From: Sympetrum striolatum
Lineage: Eukaryota > Arthropoda > Insecta > Odonata > Libellulidae
Direction: 5' to 3'
Length of the DNA stretch: 64,000 nucleotides
Assembly (NCBI GenBank): GCA_947579665.1
Contig: OX388350.1
Location: 40,519,393-40,583,392 of the forward strand
Part shown: positions 55,391 through 64,000 of the stretch, in pieces
Layout: every line of letters starts with the position of its first letter
How positions within the stretch are numbered: position 1 is the first letter of the stretch
Notes under the pieces: model-generated
Databases searched by the model: none
Told to the model about the DNA's origin: nothing
What the model saw: the letters and a program-made list of their open reading frames with translations, nothing else
Translations under genes and position numbers: made by a program

Positions 55391-58300
55391 GGAGCAGAAC
55401 ATAATCAAAGGATCTGCTCATGGGTAGAATACTCATGATGACCACCCCTGTCTTATTAATCACTACCCTCTTCAGAATCTCTAAATTGATCTATAATTGT
55501 AGCAAATTATCCTTGTTCAAATCTGCACATAGAAAATGATGAGGGATGGGTCAGTAAGCACAGTTATTAAGGCAAAAAGATACATGGAGCCATTTTCAGC
55601 TAAACCTACTTCAAATACTCTCAATATATATTTACCTATCAATCATCAACCTCTACCTCCTTTATGCACAGTCATATTCATTTCAAAACTAAATTATCAC
55701 ATAGTAATTATATTACTGCAGCCCTACTCAACAGATGCTAATAATACTCTTCCAGGTAAAGGATCATAAGTACTTTTTCTCCCAGAAGGTAGATAATTAA
55801 ATGTTATTTGAATAAAAATGACCGTTTCCTTACTTAACTAAAATAAAACTGTCAAACAAATGTTCAAAGCATGCTCATTCAAAGAGAAATTGATAGAAAA
55901 CTATATTCTTTACAATTGATTTGTGGATTTTTTTGTCTCTTCGGTTGATTTACATGTTCTTGCACATGTACAATAAAATAGATTAAATTTAATGACACAG
56001 ACAGACACAATGGTAACAGGTATTAACAGTTTACTTTTCAATAATGTATTGCAGTTTCACAGATATAGCTTACAAAATCACCAACTCTTACCAACAAATG
56101 TTAGTATTACAAACTCCCATTCATATTTTATTAGAGCAATGAATACAAATTAAAGAACTGATATCCAGAATTTTCATCTTCAGATAATTTTCAATCAGTA
56201 ATAAATTCTGAGATTAAGTCATGGGCAAGGCATTCTATTCCTACTGTGACAAGGCTCCAATCATGATAATTTATTATAATACCATCAAAATCAAAATTAA
56301 GAACATAGCAACTTTATTTGGCCCACAAAGCATATAATTAGGGGTGCAGCATCAAAAATAATGAGGGGAGGACAATGTTTTTTGTATCTCTATTATCCAA
56401 AATTGTAGCACCATACATCAGAACAAGGACACATTGTTCAAAATTAGGATTTTCTAACGGAATAAGAAAACCAGAAATATATTAGTACACCTCTTACTCA
56501 CCTTTCGAGTGTATATATATTTATACTTTTGCAGATATATACATATATATACACAAAAAATATAGACTTGTTTTTGAAAATGCTGAAGGAATGGTGATGC
56601 TTGAAACTGGCAGTGCAGAAGAAAGAAAAAACTTGTAATAGACATATATCTAATATCTAAAAGTTATAAACAATTAGGATCTTTGTGTGTGGATCCTAAA
56701 ATAAAATTTAAATTAAATTTATGGTTCCAGTAAGTGAATTCAATCATTTACAATAGATAAATCAAAAAATCATGGGAAGACACCGTGATCTGCAAAATGC
56801 TTGGTAATATGAATCCAACACAGAGCAGTTTCAATTGCGTCACACACTTGGGGCATGCAACCTCTCGCCTCTTCATTGCACAGCATAAAAAATCTTTTGA
56901 CTCATTCTTGTCAACTCACAAACATATTGCTAAAAACACTCCAGATGACATTCATCTTGGACATTTTCCAATCTTTGTACAAAATATCTTACCTCAACAA
57001 TAGAAATTCAAGAATATTCTAACAATAACTTTACATTTTGTTAGAAACAGCTGATTTTTGTGCGTTTACTCAAAGGAAGACTAGTAACATTTTTTTTTAA
57101 CATCTACATTTCTTATCACTGTCTCGATTGAACAATTAATGTAGAACATGACATCAGTGTTGAAAAAGCCGATTAATTATCAAGGGCAAATGAAGCTGAA
57201 CTGCCTTCTTATTATGAATAACGATGCCTGAGGAACTTGGTTAGTAAAGACTAAAACACATGCACAGTCAAGGATCAGAGCTGTTGATGTCCTTTTTTAT
57301 GACAGGGTTAATGAGATAAAGATGGGTCACCAACAGTCTTGGCAGTGGGATCAATGGTGGGTCACCTTTTTTTCCAATAAGTGCGTCAGTTGTTCTCTGA
57401 GGATGGGGCAGGGAAAAGATAAATGTCTTTGCACACTGCTTCTGTTACAGCGGGGTTAAGAGTGAAAAGTCACTGTGGCATTCATGTTCAACCATTGTTC
57501 CATGGCTATATCTGATAATTCATGCCTAGAGACCTAAACGATATTCAAGCCATTAATAATTAAGTCAAAACATACAAAGGGGTGCAAAAAACAACGTTTT
57601 ACAAAAGAAAAGGTTTTCAACATTAAAACCAAAATTATGAGCAGGATTTTCAGAACATGCATACATTCTTGAATGTAAGCAGCTCAAAAACTGCCAAATT
57701 TAGTTATAAAATGATAATTACATGAAATTGATAACCTGATTTAGACTATATATAACAATATATAGTCATATATTATTAATTGATTGTATATATTAATATT
57801 AAAATAGAGAGACTTTAGTCTCTTCATGAGAGAAAAGCAAATGTATATAAGATTTTTAAGAATTCTGTAGAAAATATTGTTAAAAAATGTCTTTAATTAA
57901 GTATTGCATAAGAGAGAACAAACTTGTCAAGGAGAATGGGTATAATATATGAATTATTAGACAGAAATATTTTCAAACATGAGAAAGTAAGTAATGTCTA
58001 CTTTCATGAATTCATTCTGTTATTTAACTATTATTGCCTAGCCAAGTAATGTATTATGGCCAACAATCCCAAATATACTTCTGATTTCTGACTAAATTCC
58101 CTTTAGAATATTTATTAAGCATAATATGTATCTCTTTTATAGGACCAATTATCCTACTTTCATTAAGTCCTGATTTAAGTCAGCAAAAAACAAGTTATTC
58201 AATCACTCAAACAAAATTGGAAATGAAAATTATAAAATACCAAGGATATTTCATAGAGTTCTTAATTTTATTGCCTAATTTGAACTTGAAAACATTTTCC

Positions 58301-58522
58301 ATGTAGAAAAGGTCCTTTCCTTCTAAAAGTGAATTTAAATTCATTCAATGACAATTTACCCATAAAATGGAAATACATGACTACAAGGATAATCTACAAC
58401 TGAATGATTTTAAGCAATTGTTATCACAAGCTGTACAAATGGTATTCTTCATCACTCAACAACCCAATTAGTCAAATGAGCTGTTACTTCTTGGAACTCC
58501 ATAACTTAGTCAAAGTAACAAA
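55391..58522. other. Long AT-rich stretch without recognised gene
   Basis: About 3.1 kb. Small frames such as 56785-57003 (72 residues) and 55536-55769 have no recognised motif, no signal peptide and no recurrence. A UTR or intron of an unseen gene cannot be excluded. Confidence 0.4.
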
Positions 58523-58962
58523 ACTTTTATTCCTTAATGCTACTGGAACTTGACTAGTCATTATCAGGCACAGACAAAACTGACAGTCAGTTTGACAGAA
58601 AATAAAATAACTCTGACAAAGTTACTTTATTTTCTTTAGTTTAGAAATTATGACTTTTTTAATTAAAGTGGCAATAATAAAAACACTTTGTAATATTTCC
58701 ATACTTCCATACAACTTTTATTCCATAATGCTACTGGAACTTGACTAGTCATTATCAGGCACAGACAAAACTGACAGTCAGTTTGACAGAAAATAAAATA
58801 ACTCTGACAAAGTTACTTTATTTTCTTGAGTTTAGAAATTATGACTTTTTTAATTAAAGTGGCAATAATAAAAACACTTTGTAATATTTCCACAAAATCT
58901 TTTTGATAGTGTGAAATATACATTGTGGAATTATTACAAAGTGTTTTTATTCTTGCCACCAT
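58523..58962. repeat. 191-bp tandem duplication followed by an inverted copy
   Basis: 58523-58700 and 58714-58891 are near-identical direct copies (offset 191), each ending AAAACACTTTGTAATATTTCC. The stretch 58933-58962 (TATTACAAAGTGTTTTTATT, then TTGCCAC) is the reverse complement of the end of the second copy (58849-58887), giving a hairpin with a loop of about 45 bases. Confidence 0.8.
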
Positions 58963-58992
58963 GATGAAATTCCACACAGTAATGGCTGATAG

Positions 58993-61558
58993 CAAGGGCG
59001 TCGCCAGGGGGGGGCAGCTGCCCCCCCCCCTGGAGACCCATTCGTATATTGGTTCGGAATGTGTTGTAGAAATAATTTTTAGGCACGAGCGTATTTGAAA
59101 AGAATTTAGACCCAAAACAAAGTCAAGTGTTGGCACGTGTAAACACCAGTGATGGGAAAAGTACATCCTCGTAGGAAATTCATTTATACCTCCAGCGCAG
59201 CAAAAATATTTCAACAATACTTTGTAGTAGAGTCCTTCGCCCCTTCCCTCCCAAGAGAAGAAAAGTTCGGTTTCAGGGTGAACAATGTAGTTAGAACTGC
59301 CTCTCGATGCGATCAGAGCGCGAGGTTATGTGATTATGTCCTCTCTCTCAAACTTCCTTGAGTGTCGTCCGAAAATCTCCAGCAGAAGACAAAGGATTCA
59401 GTTTTTTTTTCGTTTTCCCTTCAAAATGGACATAAGAAAGTTTTGCGGTGAGCATTTTGCAATTAGGCCCAAGCAGTGGCGCAGCGAGGGGGGGAAAGTT
59501 TAGGGGTTCAAACCCCCCCCCCCAAAGAGTCAAGTCCTATGACTAGCTCTGTACTTTTTTCTACAGAAGAGTACAAAGCCCCAATCATTTGCTTGATAAA
59601 TTCAGCGAAAGCTTTGCATGCCAGTAAATATGGCTCCGATTAAATCTAAGTTGATGTTTTCGGTAGCAGAGCAGGCCTAGAGCCGATATCGATATCAATG
59701 GGACGCTACGAGTGTTTCGCACACAATGTTCAACGCGTGCACTTCTTAACCATATCCTTTTGTTAGATGACTCACACCATAAGATAAGATTCCCATGAGA
59801 AGAATTCGAAAGAGGTGATTACTCCTAGCAAAAACACAAGGGAACATTCGAGAAGTAATTCGAAACTTACACCCTGAAAACAGAGATTAAGATTACGTTT
59901 GAGAGACAAACAGGTTGATGAAACGCTCAGTTAGATATGTTGCATGTGACTGTTTTGAGGGTGTGAATGCAAAGCTAGGCTCGTGAATAGTGCATTTGAG
60001 AAATTCACAGGGAGCAGTTTGAAGGAGAGTTTAGTTTGGATTTCATAAGGTACAGATGGACATCCGAAAATTTTTTTTCACGGTCCGCTAATAGCTTGAG
60101 ACCTCTATCGGGAAAACGTAAGTTAATGTCTAAGTAGTTTTTTGTAAAATGACCATTATTAGTTGCATAAATTAGGATTGTATTATTTTAGGGCTGTTAA
60201 CGGATGGCACATCTCAAGATGAGTTTAGTGAATATTCCAAAGGAACTGGTTCCTTTGTTAAGCATTCTGGACACTTAAAAGTCTGTACAGTAGACTTTTC
60301 AATACTTGGGATGATATAAAATATACTGATCCTTATTTTATAATTACCCGTTAATTTGCTGTATAGTTACGAAATAATTCAATAACCGGGTTTCCGTAGA
60401 AATTTTTAAAAGTATTGGAGCAATACAAGATATCACTAAAAATAATTTTCGATTATTTTATTAATAATATACCATTTTGGAAGCAAATCAGTCAGCTGAA
60501 AGGTATTGTGCGCGTAAGTTATGCACACATTTATTGGAACTGTGACTTGATGACTTGAAATAAATTTGAGAAACTTTGACTTAAATTCTTCAGCTTCCTT
60601 TTCGATGCGGCCAATTTTTTCTCTTGTGATAGAATCCCACGAATCTCACCTCTGGTTAAGCAATGCCCATTCAAAATTTCAATTCAAGGAAAAATTTTGG
60701 TTTCTTTGAACACAATGCGTAAGACTGGGTTTGCGTCAGCTCTCTGCTGGTTAATCAACTTTACTACTACTTAGTCTAAATAATTGTGAGTTGATGCCTT
60801 CATTTTTTCCACCTTGGTATATAACTTGATTTCTGCAAATTCAATTATAATATCAACTATAATCAAGAGTCTACAGAATATTTTAATGGAGCCAAATTTT
60901 TACTCTCCTGTGTGTGACGCATTCAATTGAATACTTGGCTAATACATAAATAACGAAATCAGACTTAATTGTAAGCCTACCAGAAAATTTCATCTGATGT
61001 AAATGATTTTTTGTTTCTTAGAAGAGGAGGTAATTTTGAAAGCAACGGATGAAGTCATTCCTAAGAAAGCTGCTGATGATATAGTCTAATAACGAAAGAT
61101 GTTCAAATAAGGATGGGTACACCAATGTGGTGATTTATTGAGACGTTTTATATCGCTTGCCAAATAACCGTAACTATTTTTTCCTTTTCACGCTTGGCAA
61201 CCTCTTGGAAGAAAGAACTCTCAAAGACTCGGGAAGTATATATCTACAGCATCAAAATACTTAAGCATTGAAAAAAATTAATTTTTAATAGAAATTGGAC
61301 GTAACCAAACTAGAAATCCAAACAAAACTTATGATAAGTTTCCAATAGTTTGTTTATGTAAACTACTATCTTGGAAAGTTTAATGAGTTGTCAATGTAAG
61401 CGTTTCACTCCTCTAGTTTTCGATACATTTAGTTTTTGAAAGATTTGTCATATTTGTAGTAAGAAGCGGGCATGAATAAATTAGCCCCTGTAAGTTAGGC
61501 ATTTTATCAGGCAGCTTGCCCCCCACCCCCCCTAGCCCAGTGGCTGGCGACGCCCTTG
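58993..61558. mobile_element. 2.57 kb hAT-type element with 8-bp target duplication
   Basis: Inverted termini are CAAGGGCGTCGCCAGG at 58993 and the complement ending CTGGCGACGCCCTTG at 61558, both followed inward by G/C runs (GGGGGGGG near 59008; CCCCCCACCCCCCC near 61520). It is flanked on both sides by GCTGATAG (58985-58992 and 61559-61566), which fits hAT. No transposase frame longer than about 80 codons is seen inside, so it is non-autonomous or decayed. A second, unpaired TE terminus (CAGTGGCGCAGCGAGGGGGG at 59474, followed by a run of Cs) lies inside it. Confidence 0.75.
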
Positions 61559-61566
61559 GCTGATAG

Positions 61567-61855
61567 CATACAATACATTTTCTAATAAAAAAAAATTCCT
61601 TCCTTACTGGAATCCTACAGCACAGTGGCATTCGAAATCACTTAAGTTGTGAACTGCTGGGAGAAAAAATGCTCCATTGAGGCAGGGATGTGCATCATAT
61701 GGATTTCTTTCTTAGGAACCATGAAAAATGTTGTTTCCATGATCTATTCCATTTACTATAAGATATATTTTTTATAATCTATTGTTTGTAATATTCTAAC
61801 TACGCAAAAGCCAGAGTACATTGCTTCGGAATTTGTGAACTAATTTTATGTCCAT
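61567..61855. other. AT-rich spacer, no gene
   Basis: Nothing recognised. Confidence 0.4.
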
Positions 61856-62047
61856 AGGTGCAACACAAGAGGTTGCGACAACTTACTTATTCCTCTTCAT
61901 GAAACCGAAGTTTTTCGTAACACATTTATCGTAACTACTAGCAAGCTTTGGAACATCCTTCCCCTCGAAATTAAGTCCTCTATCACAACTCGCGCTTTTA
62001 AAAGTAAATGTCGCACCTATCTTATGGGAAACGATCTCCCTATTTAA
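61856..62047 (+). pseudogene. Non-LTR retroelement RT C-terminal fragment
   Basis: An open 63-codon frame ending in TAA with no start of its own: RGCDNLLIPLHETEVFRNTF, then TSKLWNILPLEIKSS, then FKSKCRTYL. The end of CR1/jockey/Rex-type RTs has this pattern (R-x-x-x-x-F-x-x-S/T-F, LWN-x-LP-x-x-I, then F-K-x-x-L). It is a third retroelement lineage in the window. The AT-rich 3' flank (62048-62410) may be its UTR. Confidence 0.65.
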
Positions 62048-62414
62048 AGGGTCATTTCTACTCTTAGCGGCAACGCACAGAAATTTCATCTTCCTACTCA
62101 TTTTAAACCTATCTAATCACCAAAGCACTGGGAATCTCACCATTATATCATATTCTTCACTTCTGGTTCTCTCCAAATCTCTTACACCCTTCACTACAAA
62201 CGTCACTGCAACATGAAAATCGTGTCTCTGGTCTTTTTGGTCCTTGTTCTTTCCTTAAATTTACGTATTTTTTACTTTCTTTCAATTTATACTTATATAC
62301 TTCCTGTACTGTTTTACTGACACAATAATTATGTTTTTAAATATTTTTGATTTATTACTATATGTATACATAAAACATGTAAATATTATATATAAAAATT
62401 GTGTACCATTGAAC

Positions 62415-62900
62415 TGTACAGTGGGGGAAACAAACATCGCAACACTTTGTGCGCATTCCATTCGGCATTCACAGAAACTCCTTGGAAAACTACTTATTAT
62501 GACTGACTGGCAACACTGATGAAAGCCTCAAAAAGCGGTAATATTTGAGTTGGAGCCTAGAACTAACACAAATTTTGTCTCTTTCGTACTCTACTTAAAT
62601 CCTTTGCGCAATCTCTCCCAGAGTTCGTCATGTTTATTTGGGTGTTTCTCTTTAACAGATAGTTATCGTATTTATCGAACGAGAGGTTACCTATATATTT
62701 ATTCCTATTTCAATCTTAAATGCACTAAAATATATAGACAATAATTTGGCGTTTGACAATTCGATTTGAATGTAGAAAAATGCTCAATATCGTGATACCC
62801 ACCTTTGGCGAATAAGATTTTTTCAGTCCAGAGGAAAAATATATATTTTGTGACATTATATCAATAACAGATGGCATGCATGGGTATCTTTCTCAGGATA
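62415..62900 (+). repeat. Displaced array spacer segment, direct orientation
   Basis: Matches 43125-43610 and the equivalent spacers at 5200-5620 and 26640-27080: ACTGACTGGCAACACTGATG near 62500, CCCAGAGTTCGTCATGTTTA near 62610, and the ACGAGAGGTTA block near 62680. It is about 15 kb right of the last gene, showing the array or a copy of its spacer once extended here. Confidence 0.65.
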
Positions 62901-62979
62901 ATTAAAGATGCGCTAATTATGCAGTTTATTAAGTAGTGTGGTATTATTTGCCTGAACCACCGCTGAGTATATTGGCAAG

Positions 62980-63190
62980 AGTGAACCCACAAATTGTCCT
63001 GGTTGTAGAAGAAAAATGAATAATAATAAGCATAAGAATATCAATAGTTCTAAAGGCTGTTTTGGTAGCCTAAACATGCAAAATCTTTGCTACCGCGATC
63101 TGCTAGCTGTCTGTCTCTCGACATGGAGACCCCAATGAAGAAATAGTCACCAGTAGCCTGAGTAAAACTCCTTGCCTTACAACCGGTTTG
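62980..63190 (+). repeat. Unclassified dispersed repeat, partner of 28357-28590
   Basis: Reverse complement of the segment inserted in unit D (ACAAATTGTCCTGGTTGTAG here). In both places it sits next to array spacer. Confidence 0.45.
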
Positions 63191-63750
63191 TTGTTATGAG
63201 TGACGCATTGGTTTTTGAAATTCTGCTACACTGGAAGGAAAAGGTTCCTCGTGCTTCGAGAAATCAGGAAGCCCTGTCAAATACCTATGAGTTGGGAAAA
63301 TAAGTCGAAAGACTGTTTTCCAACGAACGACCTAAAATCTTTGGTAGAAAAGGTATTTCTGTTTCACGCAAAACATGTCATTGACCGACAATTAGAAGAA
63401 TTGGATTTGAAACATTATAGTCCAAAGATTATTTTTTCATACTGAATTTCATATCCCTAGTAAATTTATGTCTTTATCACAGATATAAATAATATGTGGC
63501 AACCATATCTTACATTCGTTCATTTCCCCAACAGGAGGAGATTAAAGTAAAAATTCGTTTAACTTGAGCGGAATTCGAACTCGAGCCTTTCATATTCCAA
63601 TCAGATATGTCAGGCAGCTGCACAGTCACCTCAACACAATATAACTAATAATTAGATACATATATGATATTTCCAAACAAACTGAGAAGTCCCTTGTAGC
63701 AGATTATTAATAATTTATAAAGTCAGACGTCCATAAAACACCTATACAAC
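63191..63750. other. Spacer with one unrecognised 81-codon frame
   Basis: The frame at 63200-63445 (+) has no motif I recognise. A tRNA-like B-box (GAGTTCGAATTCCGC on the minus strand, near 63570-63584), with a GTGCAGCTGCCTGACA stretch upstream on that strand, suggests a decayed tRNA-derived SINE at 63555-63640. Confidence 0.35.
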
Positions 63751-64000
63751 ATGAATCTGGAATCAAAAATCTTCAGATTTAACAATGAAATACAACTTTT
63801 AAACCGAACTCTATCATCAAAATTGACGTTTTCATCATTCTACCATAATGTTGATGAATTTTATGGGATTTTCTCTGATAATTAGAAAAAAATTACCACC
63901 AACAGTTTATTTGAATGTTAAACATCATGAGGGAAATATAAGACTTTTATTTGAAAGGTAACATTAACAGCGAGTGTAATATTTAATTTCTTAGCAAAAC
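63750..64000 (-). repeat. Array spacer segment in inverted orientation
   Basis: The reverse complement of 63820-64000 follows 15620-15810 and 27800-28000: TATTTCCCTCATGATG, a TTTGGTGGTAA-like block, TCTGATAATTAGAAAAAAAT against AATTATCAGAGAAAATCCCA, and AAAACGTCAATTTTGATGAT. The similarity runs off the right edge of the window. Confidence 0.6.

Overview
The window is AT-rich eukaryotic nuclear DNA and is best read as an insect genome. It contains spliced genes with GT..AG introns and TATA boxes, dense relics of non-LTR, Penelope-like, hAT and PIF/Harbinger elements, and a gene family with the signature of the insect MBF2 family. The species cannot be named from sequence alone.

The backbone (1 to about 48.6 kb) is a tandem array of six copies of one two-exon gene, all on the minus strand. 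Exon 1 of each encodes a signal peptide and the first half of a small secreted protein (core motif YPPEGFS). Exon 2, after a phase-0 intron of 1.1-2.2 kb, encodes the second half (core motif GGVGYKYVT). I name the copies A to F from left to right. B, C, D and F look intact. E is intact but has a shorter, shifted C-terminus. A carries a nonsense codon in exon 2 and a Penelope-like fragment in its intron. Each copy has a TATA box about 80 bases upstream of the ATG. Most copies are then followed upstream by further degenerate copies of the same promoter-proximal sequence that lead to no gene.

Copies are spaced 5.6, 8.2, 8.3 and 7.0 kb (B to F) and 16.5 kb (A to B). The extra length between A and B is a 9.2 kb insertion (5624-14835) bounded by inverted termini. 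It holds a large tRNA-arm-rich palindrome, microsatellites, a TTAGGG-type minisatellite, a GC-rich L1/Tx1-like retrotransposon with an intact 1157-residue ORF, a reverse-transcriptase tail and a Penelope relic. Other inter-gene spacers carry relics of one CR1/jockey-like family, a MITE-like foldback, a truncated hAT shared by B and C, and a Harbinger fragment with its two usual ORFs.

From 48.6 to 64 kb there is no MBF2 gene. The stretch is AT-rich noncoding DNA with two hAT-type elements (each with an 8-bp target duplication), a palindromic tRNA-derived SINE, one arm of the tRNA-arm palindrome, a local 191-bp tandem duplication and several RT-tail relics. At 62.4-62.9 kb a piece of array spacer reappears in direct orientation, and at 63.75-64.0 kb another reappears inverted, so the array probably had, or still has, more units to the right. 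All family assignments are by eye, without database search.
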